DNA from: Microbacterium proteolyticum
GTDB lineage: Bacteria; Actinomycetota; Actinomycetes; Actinomycetales; Microbacteriaceae
Assembly (NCBI RefSeq): GCF_030818075.1
Contig: NZ_JAUSZZ010000001.1
Location: 2,604,001 to 2,668,000, forward strand
DNA: 64,000 bases
Direction of reading: 5' to 3'
Shown here: one piece after another, positions 47,657-54,614 of the stretch
How the letters are laid out: every line of letters begins with the position of its first letter
Position numbering within the stretch: the stretch's first letter is position 1
Notes under the pieces: generated by a model
The model's database searches: none
Told to the model about the DNA's origin: nothing
Seen by the model: the letters and a program-made list of their open reading frames with translations, nothing else
Translations under genes and position numbers: made by a program

Positions 47657-48010
47657 TCAGACCGCCGCCCGGAACGCCTCCGGCAGCACGACGTTGTCGC
47701 CGGCATCCACGAAGAAGCCCGCCACCTGTTCCGGGCGATACCCGGCGATGCCGCACCCCACCTCGGTGACGAGGAAGCGCAACTCGGGGTGCTCCGCGGC
47801 GAAGGCGACGAACCGCCGCGCCTGCTCCTCGAACACGGCGAGCCCCGACATCGTGTCGATGCCGTACGACTGCCCCTGCAGACCCTCGCTCTGGCCCCAC
47901 ACGGCGCCGAAGCGGTCGTACGCGAAGCGGGCTGCACCGCCTCCGTGCGCGCCGGAGGCGTTCGATCCGAAGACGAAGATCTCGCCCGGCTGCAGCGACG
48001 TGATGTGCAT
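47657..48010 (-). CDS. Small phage-type protein with VFGSN-GxHGxGAA motif
   Basis: 117 residues. The N-terminal LQPGEIFVFGSNASGAHGGGAARFAY is typical of a family found mainly in phage and prophage genomes (A1S_2505-like non-structural protein), with later FLVTEVGCGIAGYRPEQVAGFF. The fold resembles macro-domain-like ADP-ribose binders; ligand and function are unknown. The start at ATG 48010 lies six bases after TAGGCT. The gene ends 17 bases from the 3' end of tRNA-Gly, a common integration site, so it may be a remnant of an integrated element. Confidence 0.75.
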   Translation of the reverse strand: MHITSLQPGEIFVFGSNASGAHGGGAARFAYDRFGAVWGQSEGLQGQSYGIDTMSGLAVFEEQARRFVAFAAEHPELRFLVTEVGCGIAGYRPEQVAGFFVDAGDNVVLPEAFRAAV

Positions 48011-48016
48011 GGCGTG

Positions 48017-48022
48017 AGCCTA
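48017..48022 (-). promoter_or_regulatory. -10 box of the VFGSN-motif gene
   Basis: TAGGCT on the minus strand with six bases (CACGCC) to the ATG. Confidence 0.45.
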
Positions 48023-48050
48023 CGGACGCCGTCGCACCCCGCAAGGGGGT

Positions 48051-48593
48051 TCACTCGTCGGCGACCACCGCCTCACGGTGCCGCGCGCTGTGGGCCAGGT
48101 AGGTCTGGGCGTTCCGGAGGATCTTCTCCCGCTCCTCGTCGGTGAGTGCCCGCCGCACCTTGGCGGGGACGCCGGCGACCAGCGAGCCCGCCGGGACCAC
48201 TGTTCCCTCGAGCACGACCGCTCCCCCGGCCACGAGGCATCCTGGTCCGATCTCGGCGCCCGAGAGCACGACGCTGCCCATGCCGATCAGCGACCCGTCG
48301 CCGATGGTGCACCCGTGCACGACGGCGTTGTGACCCACCGACACGTCGGCCCCGATGCGCACCGGTCGTCCGGCGTCGACGTGCACCGAGACGTTGTCTT
48401 GGAGGTTGCTGCGCGGGCCCACGTGAATGGGCGCGCTGTCGCCGCGGAGCACCGCGTTGTACCAGACGCTCGCACCCTCACCGAGGTGCACCTCGCCCAC
48501 GATCCGGGCACCGGATGCCACGAACGCGTTCGCGGCGACGACAGGCGCCGCATCGGGGAGGGCGAGCAGGGCGGCATCCGGGGCGATCGTCAT
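48051..48593 (-). CDS. Gamma-class carbonic anhydrase-like hexapeptide-repeat protein
   Basis: 180-residue left-handed beta-helix protein of the gamma-carbonic-anhydrase/PaaY-like family. Hexapeptide turns run from RIVGEVHLGEGASVWYNAVLRGD to AEIGPGCLVAGGAVVLEGTVVPAGSLVAGVPAKVRRAL. The zinc-ligand histidines are in position: NVSVHVDAGRP, VSVGHNAVVHGCTIGD. It may hydrate CO2 or be an acyl-transferase relative; many such proteins are inactive. ATG 48593 lies six bases after TAGGGT. It is divergent from dps across a region with iron-box-like sequences. Confidence 0.88.
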   Translation of the reverse strand: MTIAPDAALLALPDAAPVVAANAFVASGARIVGEVHLGEGASVWYNAVLRGDSAPIHVGPRSNLQDNVSVHVDAGRPVRIGADVSVGHNAVVHGCTIGDGSLIGMGSVVLSGAEIGPGCLVAGGAVVLEGTVVPAGSLVAGVPAKVRRALTDEEREKILRNAQTYLAHSARHREAVVADE

Positions 48594-48599
48594 GCGCCG

Positions 48600-48605
48600 A
48601 CCCTA
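48600..48605 (-). promoter_or_regulatory. -10 box of the gamma-carbonic-anhydrase-like gene
   Basis: TAGGGT on the minus strand with six bases (CGGCGC) to the ATG. Confidence 0.45.
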
Positions 48606-48637
48606 CCCGGGTGCGCCGACATCGCCCCCGACGAAGG

Positions 48638-48681
48638 TGAGGATTGCCTATTCACCAGGTATTTAGCCGAGCCTCATCTTG
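48638..48681. promoter_or_regulatory. Probable DtxR/IdeR-type iron boxes upstream of dps
   Basis: TGAGGATTGCCTATTCACC (48638-48656) and TTAGCCGAGCCTCATCTTG (48663-48681) each match about 11-12 of 19 positions of the DtxR-family consensus TTAGGTTAGCCTAACCTAA, including its GCCT core. The second ends just before the dps -35. Two adjacent half-good sites are typical of iron-regulated genes; the assignment is by resemblance. Confidence 0.45.
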
Positions 48682-48682
48682 C

Positions 48683-48710
48683 TTGCGGAATGCTCCCACG
48701 TGAGTAGCGT
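48683..48710 (+). promoter_or_regulatory. dps: Promoter of dps
   Basis: TTGCGG (48683-48688), 16-bp spacer, TAGCGT (48705-48710). The leader of about 35 nt carries AAGGAG before the ATG. Confidence 0.45.
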
Positions 48711-48751
48711 TGCATCCATCGAGACTTCGAACGTCGCCTAAGGAGCAAAAA

Positions 48752-49237
48752 ATGAGCACCGTTCAGACCCCCGCCGCCACCACCGTCGACCCGACCATGG
48801 CCGCCGGCACCGCCCAGTTCCTCTCCCCCGTCGTCATCGGCCTCGAGGCGCTCGTCGTCAACGGCAAGCAGGCCCACTGGCACGTGCGCGGCTCGAACTT
48901 CATCGGCGTGCACGAGCTGCTCGACACGGTCGTCGCTCACGCGCAGGACTGGGCCGACCTGGCCGCCGAGCGCATCGTCGCCCTGGGGCTGCCGATCGAC
49001 TCGCGTCTGTCGACCGTCGCCGCCAAGGCCAAGGCCACCGAGGTGCCCGCCGGCTTCGCACAGTCCGACGTCGTCATCCGTGCCGTGATCGCCGACATCG
49101 ACGCCGTTCTGATCGACATCGAGGCCGCCATCGAGGGCCTCGACGAGATCGACATGTCGAGCCAGGACGTCGCCATCGAGATCAAGCGCGGCCTCGACAA
49201 GGACCGCTGGTTCCTCTTCGCGCACCTCGCCGCGTAA
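48752..49237 (+). CDS. dps: Dps-family ferritin-like DNA-protection protein
   Basis: 161-residue Dps: a dodecameric mini-ferritin that oxidises and stores iron and can coat DNA. Ferroxidase ligands are in the expected positions, GKQAHWHVRG (His pair) and VHELLDTVVAHAQDWADLAAERI (Asp/Glu), followed by two further helices. The N-terminal 25 residues are a flexible Thr/Ala-rich tail without the Lys/Arg cluster typical of DNA-binding Dps. ATG 48752 has a strong AAGGAG site. Iron-box-like sequences upstream suggest iron-dependent control. It ends at a GC-rich terminator. Confidence 0.95.
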   Translation: MSTVQTPAATTVDPTMAAGTAQFLSPVVIGLEALVVNGKQAHWHVRGSNFIGVHELLDTVVAHAQDWADLAAERIVALGLPIDSRLSTVAAKAKATEVPAGFAQSDVVIRAVIADIDAVLIDIEAAIEGLDEIDMSSQDVAIEIKRGLDKDRWFLFAHLAA

Positions 49238-49250
49238 GCGTTCTCTTCCC

Positions 49251-49282
49251 GACGGGGGCGGTGCTTCGGCGCCGCCCCCGTC
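49251..49282 (+). terminator. Terminator of dps
   Basis: A 14-bp stem with one G-U pair (GACGGGGGCGGTGC / GCGCCGCCCCCGTC), TTCG tetraloop, followed by GTCGTCTGTCC; 13 bases past the stop. Confidence 0.82.
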
Positions 49283-49302
49283 GTCGTCTGTCCGCGCATA
49301 TT

Positions 49303-49367
49303 CGCGTGAGGGGTCAAGGATCGTCGCCGAGCGGACTCCTGGGCGACACTTCTTGACCCCTCACGCG
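49303..49367. repeat. 65-bp palindromic element with 16-bp inverted ends
   Basis: CGCGTGAGGGGTCAAG (49303-49318) and CTTGACCCCTCACGCG (49352-49367) are perfect inverted copies. An inner GTCGCC/GGCGAC pair also inverts. It lies between converging dps and amidohydrolase genes and could double as a terminator. Confidence 0.8.
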
Positions 49368-49374
49368 TGAGAGC

Positions 49375-50868
49375 TCAGGCGCTGTGCGTCACACGACCGG
49401 CGAGGAGAGTCGTGCGCACGGGCATGGCGCGGAGGGATCGTTCGTCGGCGGTCAGAGGGTCAGCGTCGACGATGACGAGGTCGGCGAGGGCCCCGGGGGC
49501 AATCTCGGCGGGAGCGGTCGACCCGCCGACGGTGGATGCCGCGATGGCGGTGCCGATGTCGACCCGCTGATGCGGCTGCCAGGCGTCGCGGCCGTCGCGC
49601 GTGCGGAACACCGCCGAGGCCATCGCGGCCCAGGGGTCCAGCGGCGCGACCGGGGCGTCGGACCCGAAGCGCACGTTCGCGCCGCTGTCGACCAGGGCCC
49701 GCAGCGGGTAGGGCTGTGCGGACTGCGCGGCCCAGATGGCATCCGTCATGTCGCGGTCGTCGAGCGCATGCTCGGGCTGCACGCTCGCCGCGACGCCGAG
49801 GCGGGCGAAGCGTGGGATGTCGGCGTGCGCGACGAGCTGCGCGTGCTCGATGGTGCCCACGGCGCCGGTGAGGGCGTACGCGTCGAGCGCGTGCGCGTTC
49901 GCGACGTCGCCGATGGCGTGGATGGCGCACTCCAGTCCGGCCGCGGTGGCGCGCGTCATCATGTCGACGAGGTCGTCGGGAGCGACCGTCAGCAGACCGC
50001 GGTTGTGCGGATCGCCGGGATAGGGGTGTGCGCACGCGGCGGTGCGGGTTCCGAGCGACCCGTCGGTGATGGCCTTGAGCGGCCCGACGCGGACGAGGTC
50101 GTTCGTCGCTCCGCGCACGACGTCGCCGGTGCGGAGCCCCTCGGCGATCGCCCGCTCCAGATGTTGCGGGTAGGTGCCGTACGACACGCGCAGGGTGTCG
50201 AACCCTCGCGCGGCGCGGCGTTGCCACGGCTCGTCGTTCCAGGTCATGTCGAGGTCGACGACGCCGACGATCCCCCGGGCGGCAGCGGCGCGTGCCATGC
50301 GGTCCACGGCGCGGTCGGCGACGTCGGGCTCCACGGCGTTCAGCCGCCGTGAGATCTCGAACGCGTCCTCTTCGCGCAGAACCCCGGATGCCGTGGGCTC
50401 GAAGCCCTCGCGACGGAAGGCGGCGCTGTTCATCCAGACGCTGTGCACGTCGGCGTTGATCAGGTACGTCGGAACACCGCCGCTGGCGGCATCCAGCAGC
50501 TCCAGGGTCGGCTCATCGGGCCAGAGCCCGTCGCGGAAGCCGGAGCCGATGCGGCATCCGTCGCTCGCCGCCGTCGCGCCCATGACAGCGGCAGCCTCAC
50601 GCGCGGAGGCGATGTCACCCAGCGGCACGCGATCCGCGACGAGCGCCCATTGCAGCACGTGCACGTGGTGGTCCCACAGCCCGGGCAGGAGCCAGCCGCC
50701 GTCGCCGTCGATCACGAGACCGGTCGGGCGGAGGTTGCCCGTCGGGGCGATGTCGGCGATGCGGCCCTCGGAGATCACGATGTCGACCGGCTCGTCGGTC
50801 GGCAGGAACTGCCGGCCGGGCCCGGCGACGCGCACCGCACGGATGAACCGCGCCGTCTCCCCGATCAC
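49375..50868 (-). CDS. Amidohydrolase family protein (YtcJ-like)
   Basis: 497-residue metal-dependent hydrolase of the amidohydrolase superfamily. The N-terminal beta-sandwich leads to GWLLPGLWDHHVHVLQWAL (HxH metal ligands, about 68-73), then IHAIGDVANAHALDAY and IEHAQLVAHADIPRF later, and SDAPVAPLDPWAAMASAV (catalytic Asp) near 415. The substrate is unknown; YtcJ relatives cleave N-acyl or carbamoyl bonds. The ATG at 50868 overlaps the stop of the PaiB gene (ATGA), so the two are co-translated. Confidence 0.88.
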   Translation of the reverse strand: MIGETARFIRAVRVAGPGRQFLPTDEPVDIVISEGRIADIAPTGNLRPTGLVIDGDGGWLLPGLWDHHVHVLQWALVADRVPLGDIASAREAAAVMGATAASDGCRIGSGFRDGLWPDEPTLELLDAASGGVPTYLINADVHSVWMNSAAFRREGFEPTASGVLREEDAFEISRRLNAVEPDVADRAVDRMARAAAARGIVGVVDLDMTWNDEPWQRRAARGFDTLRVSYGTYPQHLERAIAEGLRTGDVVRGATNDLVRVGPLKAITDGSLGTRTAACAHPYPGDPHNRGLLTVAPDDLVDMMTRATAAGLECAIHAIGDVANAHALDAYALTGAVGTIEHAQLVAHADIPRFARLGVAASVQPEHALDDRDMTDAIWAAQSAQPYPLRALVDSGANVRFGSDAPVAPLDPWAAMASAVFRTRDGRDAWQPHQRVDIGTAIAASTVGGSTAPAEIAPGALADLVIVDADPLTADERSLRAMPVRTTLLAGRVTHSA

Positions 50869-51488
50869 GGCCGTACCCGCGCGTCCGCCGCCCGCCGCAT
50901 CTCCGCTGCGAGCTCGGGGTTGGTCATCGAAAGACCGGCGATCACCGTCTCGACGACCTCGGCGGTCTTGTTCTGACTGAGCTTACGCTTGGCGGTGACG
51001 TGCGTCGGCGTCAGACGGAAGCCGACGGTTCCGCGCTCCAGCCGCTCGACGAACGCCGCGTCGTTCGGCAGCGTGTACAGCCCGCGGGCGTCGTCGCCGT
51101 CACCCTCGAACCGGGCGACCAGGCGTTCCAGAACGCGCAGGTTCTCGTCGGGCGTGAGCAGTTCCGGGATGCCGGACAGGTGCGCCGAGACGAAGTTCCA
51201 CGTCGGCACCGCGGGAACGTCGCCGTACCAGCGGGGCGTGACGTAGCCGTGCGGCCCCTGCACGACCACCAGCAGTTCGCGTTCGCCGAGCCCGAGGATC
51301 GCGTCGTCGGGCTTGCCGACATGACCGACGATGGTGAGGTCGTCTCGCTCGTCGTCGAGCATGATCGCGTAGTGCGATGCCACGAGGCCGCTGTCGGTCT
51401 GGCTGACGAGGGTGACCCAGGGGTGATGTTCGATCAGCCGGCGGATCTCGCCGACATCGGTCATCGCGAAGCTCGGATTCTGACGCAC
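50865..51488 (-). CDS. PaiB-type FMN-binding protein
   Basis: 207-residue protein of the PaiB / FMN-binding negative transcriptional regulator family with a split-barrel flavin fold. HYAIMLDDERDDLTIVGHVGKPD, VVVQGPHGYVTPRWYGDVPAVPTWNFVSAHLSG and VTAKRKLSQNKTAEV are family hallmarks. In Bacillus, PaiB affects sporulation and protease genes; in actinobacteria the role is unclear, and it may be an oxidoreductase. The GTG start at 51488 lies six bases after TAGGCT. It is the first gene of a two-gene operon with the amidohydrolase. Confidence 0.9.
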   Translation of the reverse strand: MRQNPSFAMTDVGEIRRLIEHHPWVTLVSQTDSGLVASHYAIMLDDERDDLTIVGHVGKPDDAILGLGERELLVVVQGPHGYVTPRWYGDVPAVPTWNFVSAHLSGIPELLTPDENLRVLERLVARFEGDGDDARGLYTLPNDAAFVERLERGTVGFRLTPTHVTAKRKLSQNKTAEVVETVIAGLSMTNPELAAEMRRAADARVRP

Positions 51489-51494
51489 CGGATC

Positions 51495-51500
51495 AGCCTA
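51495..51500 (-). promoter_or_regulatory. -10 box of the PaiB-amidohydrolase operon
   Basis: TAGGCT on the minus strand with six bases (GATCCG) to the GTG start. Confidence 0.45.
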
Positions 51501-51513
51501 GATCGCCGGTGCC

Positions 51514-51646
51514 GGTGGGTTCGACGGGCTCAGCCGCCCCCGCGCGAGATCTCTAAGCCTGCCGAAGGGACCAAGGCCCGGCGTGTCGGTGGCTTCGACG
51601 GGCTCAGCCACCCCCGCGCAAGGTCCCTGAGCCTGTCGAAGGGACC
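51514..51646. repeat. Two paired copies of the dispersed palindrome
   Basis: A composite of two palindromes occurs twice. GGTGGGTTCGACGGGCTCAG (from 51514) is followed by a diverged partner (51547-51572). GGTGGCTTCGACGGGCTCAG (from 51588) is followed by GGTCCCTGAGCCTGTCGAAG (from 51622). The two composites are about 74 bp apart. No gene lies in this gap. Confidence 0.85.
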
Positions 51647-51656
51647 GGGCCCCTAC

Positions 51657-52646
51657 TCACGCCTGGCAGTTGGGACACCAGTAGAGCTTGCGCCCCGCCG
51701 CCTCTTCCATCAGTACCGTCGTGCCGCACACCCGGCACGGCAGTCCCGCGCGGTGGTAGACCCAGTGCCGGTCGTCGCGATGGGCCATGGCGCGGCGGTA
51801 CGCCTCGGGGTCGAGGTCGTCCATCGTCATCATCTGTCCGGTCTCGACGCCGATCGGCAGCAGCCGCGCCCAGTCGCGCCAGATGCCGCGCACCACTTCT
51901 TCGGGCACGTCACGGCCCGGCGTGTGCGGGTTCTGACGCGCACGGAACAGCAGCTCGGCGCGGTAGACGTTGCCGATGCCGCTGACCACCGCCTGATCCA
52001 TCAGCAGCAGCCCGATCGCCGTGGGCTTCTTCTTCACCGTCGCGGTGAAGCGCTCTTCGCCGTCGGTGACGTCGTCGACCAAGGGGTCGGGCCCGAGCTT
52101 TGCGATCGTGGCCACGACCTCGTCGGGCGTCTGCAGCACGCACGCCGTCGGGCCGCGCAGATCGGCACACGTCGACTCGGTGAGCAGGCGCAGGCGCACC
52201 GCCCCGACGACCGGCGGCGGCCACTCGGTCTGCTCCTCGAGCCCGGTGGTCTGCTCCGACATGCGCACACGCGCACGCCGCGGGGCGCCGATCGAGCTGA
52301 GGGAGTTCTCGCCGGCGGCATCCAGGATGGGGTCGTCGACGACGGTGCCCCGCTGATTCGTCTGCCCCATGCGTCCGTTCGACGACGCGATCGTCGCATC
52401 GACCGACACCTCGCCCGAGAAGTCCCATGCGCCGTACATGCCCAGGTGCACCCGCAGCCAGACGTCGCCGTCGAAGCGCAGGAACATCTGCTTCGCCACG
52501 GCGCGCACCTCGAGCGCCTCGCGACCGTCGATCACCGCAGCGCCTTCGACGAAACGGCCCTGGGGACTGGATGCCGCAACGGCGCGGCCGACGATGTTGC
52601 GGTCGAACTGCCGGGCGATGCGGTGAACGGAATGCCCTTCGGGCAT
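51657..52646 (-). CDS. Fpg/Nei-family DNA glycosylase/AP lyase
   Basis: 329-residue oxidised-base repair enzyme. Catalytic Pro2-Glu3 are at the start (MPEGHSVHRIARQFD), the helix-two-turn-helix spans about 200-240 (DQAVVSGIGNVYRAELLFRARQNPHTPG), and the zinc finger is CRVCGTTVLMEEAAGRKLYWCPNC (Cys-X2-Cys, Cys-X2-Cys). PEGH and overall length indicate the actinobacterial Nei2-like branch, acting on oxidised pyrimidines or single-strand lesions. Its ATG overlaps the rpiB stop by one base. Confidence 0.92.
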   Translation of the reverse strand: MPEGHSVHRIARQFDRNIVGRAVAASSPQGRFVEGAAVIDGREALEVRAVAKQMFLRFDGDVWLRVHLGMYGAWDFSGEVSVDATIASSNGRMGQTNQRGTVVDDPILDAAGENSLSSIGAPRRARVRMSEQTTGLEEQTEWPPPVVGAVRLRLLTESTCADLRGPTACVLQTPDEVVATIAKLGPDPLVDDVTDGEERFTATVKKKPTAIGLLLMDQAVVSGIGNVYRAELLFRARQNPHTPGRDVPEEVVRGIWRDWARLLPIGVETGQMMTMDDLDPEAYRRAMAHRDDRHWVYHRAGLPCRVCGTTVLMEEAAGRKLYWCPNCQA

Positions 52647-53188
52647 CAGCCTGCCTCGGGGTCGAAGGAGTCGCTCGCGTCGGTCGTGGGACTCTCGGCG
52701 CGGCCGGCGCGCGGATCGGGCAGCAGCACCCCGTCCTGCTCGTAGGCGGCGAGCTGACCGATGCGGCGGGCGTGACGCTCGTCACCGGAGAACGGGGTGC
52801 TGATGAAGCGGTCGATGAACGAGGCGGCATCCTCGAACGAGTGCTGACGGGCACCGATCGAGATGACGTTGGCGTCGTTGTGCTCGCGGGCGAGCTCGGC
52901 GGTCGAGAGGTTCCACACCAGGGCGGCGCGCACGCCCAGCACCTTGTTGGCGGCGATCTGTTCGCCGTTGCCGGACCCGCCGAACACGACGCCGAGGGCT
53001 TCGATGCCTTCGGCCTGGTCACGGACGACCGCCTGTGCCGCGCGGATGCAGAAGGCCGGGTAGTCGTCGAGCGGGTCGTACTCGATCGGGCCGTGGTCGA
53101 TCACCTCGTGCCCCTGTGCGGCGAGGTGGTGCTGGATCTGGGTGGAGAACTCGAGACCGGCGTGATCGGTGCCGATGTGAATGCGCAT
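52646..53188 (-). CDS. rpiB: Ribose-5-phosphate isomerase B
   Basis: Interconverts ribose-5-phosphate and ribulose-5-phosphate in the pentose-phosphate pathway. 180 residues of the LacAB/RpiB fold: MRIHIGTDHAGLEFS, VVFGGSGNGEQIAANKVLGVRAALVWN, EHNDANVISIGARQHS. As in mycobacterial RpiB, a Glu (GNGEQIAANK) replaces the catalytic Cys of E. coli RpiB. A C-terminal extension (about 30 residues, AGRAESPTTDASDSFDPEAG) exceeds the usual length. It overlaps the nei gene by one base. Confidence 0.95.
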   Translation of the reverse strand: MRIHIGTDHAGLEFSTQIQHHLAAQGHEVIDHGPIEYDPLDDYPAFCIRAAQAVVRDQAEGIEALGVVFGGSGNGEQIAANKVLGVRAALVWNLSTAELAREHNDANVISIGARQHSFEDAASFIDRFISTPFSGDERHARRIGQLAAYEQDGVLLPDPRAGRAESPTTDASDSFDPEAG

Positions 53189-53232
53189 GAGGGAATCCTA
53201 TTGAGCAAGCCCGACATCACGGGCGCCGATGA

Positions 53233-53268
53233 CGATGCCGCCCGCCCCGCGAGGAGCGGACGGCATCG
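53233..53268 (-). terminator. Terminator of hemH
   Basis: A 13-bp stem with one mismatch (CGATGCCGCCCGC / GCGGACGGCATCG) and a 10-nt loop, seven bases past the hemH stop. Confidence 0.65.
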
Positions 53269-53275
53269 CAGAAGG

Positions 53276-54463
53276 TCAGGGGCGAAGACCCGCCGCCACC
53301 GGCTTGAAGCCGGCGCGGATGTTCTCGCAGCATCCCGGGCGGCACACGTCGTACCAGGGGCCGAGGTCGGTCAGGTGCGGACGCTCCGACGCGGGGGTGC
53401 CCTTCAGCCGCTCCTCGACCAGGTCGATCAGACCCGAGACGTACGCCGGATCGATGCCGGGCGTCGGGGTGCGCACGGCCTTGATACCGGCTTCTTCTGC
53501 GGCCTCCATCGCTTCGGTGTCGAGATCCCAGAGCACCTCCATGTGATCGCTGACGAAGCCGAGCGGCACGATGACGACCGCCTCGGCACCGCGGCCGGGG
53601 AGCTCGGCGATGACGTCGTTGACGTCGGGCTCGAGCCACGGCTGCGTGGGCGGGCCCGAGCGCGACTGGTAGACGAGCTCCCATTCGACGTCGGCGACGG
53701 CGGCGGCCACCTCGGCCATGACGAACGCGGCGACGGCCTTGTGCTGGGCGGCGTAGGCGCCGCCGTCGCCGAAGTCGACGTCGCGGGGGCCGGAGCGTTC
53801 GGCGTCGGCGGTGGGGATGGAGTGGGTGGAGAACAGCACGCGGATCTTCTCGGGCGCGATGCCCTCCGCGACGAAGGCGGACACGGCATCCGTCACGCCC
53901 GAGACGAACGTCGACACGAAACCGGGGTGGTCGAAGAACTGCCGCACCTTGTCGATGGTCACCGTCTCGCCGAGCCCGGTCGCCTCGAGCACGCGCGCGT
54001 AGTCCTCGCGGTACTGGCGGCAGCTCGAGAACGAGCTGTAGGCGCTCGTCGCGATCGCGAGCAGCGTGGTGTCACCGGCCTCGGCCGCCTCGGTGACGGC
54101 CTCTTCGAGGTAGGGCTCCCAGTTGCGGTTGCCCCAGTACACCGGAAGACCCAGGCCGCGCTTGGCGATCTCCGCCTCCAGCGCCGCCTTGAGCTCGCGG
54201 TTGTGCTGATTGATGGGGCTCACACCGCCGAAGTGACGGTAGTGGTGGGCGACCTCTTCGAGCCGCTCGTCGGGGATGCCGCGGCCACGGGTGACGTTGC
54301 GCAGGAACGGGATGACGTCATCCTGCCCCTCGGGACCGCCGAAGCCGGCGAGGAGGATGCCGTCGTACGCCACCGGCGTCTCGACCCACTTCGGGCCGGA
54401 CTTCGCCGCGGGCGACGCGTAGAGGACGGTGTCGGTGGTGGAATCCGTGTCGGTCGTGCTCAC
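53276..54463 (-). CDS. hemH: Ferrochelatase (coproporphyrin-III type)
   Basis: Inserts iron into a porphyrin; in Gram-positive bacteria the substrate is coproporphyrin III. 395 residues. Landmarks are YDGILLAGFGGPEGQDDV, HYRHFGGVSPINQHNRELKAAL (metal-site His) and LFSTHSIPTADAERSG. Cys residues at SSCRQYRED and near the end in DVCRPGCCENIR match the [2Fe-2S] ligand pattern of actinobacterial ferrochelatases. The GTG at 54463 has GGGAGG eight bases upstream. It is divergent from pepN, downstream of which no heme genes follow. Confidence 0.95.
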   Translation of the reverse strand: MSTTDTDSTTDTVLYASPAAKSGPKWVETPVAYDGILLAGFGGPEGQDDVIPFLRNVTRGRGIPDERLEEVAHHYRHFGGVSPINQHNRELKAALEAEIAKRGLGLPVYWGNRNWEPYLEEAVTEAAEAGDTTLLAIATSAYSSFSSCRQYREDYARVLEATGLGETVTIDKVRQFFDHPGFVSTFVSGVTDAVSAFVAEGIAPEKIRVLFSTHSIPTADAERSGPRDVDFGDGGAYAAQHKAVAAFVMAEVAAAVADVEWELVYQSRSGPPTQPWLEPDVNDVIAELPGRGAEAVVIVPLGFVSDHMEVLWDLDTEAMEAAEEAGIKAVRTPTPGIDPAYVSGLIDLVEERLKGTPASERPHLTDLGPWYDVCRPGCCENIRAGFKPVAAGLRP

Positions 54464-54515
54464 GCACTCATCCTCCCACCTGCCCGATAGGCCTGGACGC
54501 GCGGTATCTCGTCAC

Positions 54516-54521
54516 TAGGCT
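54516..54521 (+). promoter_or_regulatory. pepN: -10 box of pepN
   Basis: TAGGCT about 93 nt before the pepN start; a leader of about 87 nt would carry GGGAG at 54603. Confidence 0.35.
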
Positions 54522-54614
54522 TATGTGGTTGTCATCGTCGCCGTCGAGTCCGTCGCCATCCGCGCCACCCGCATCGTCCGCGTCGATCCGCCCCTCATCC
54601 CCGGGAGAACGCCA

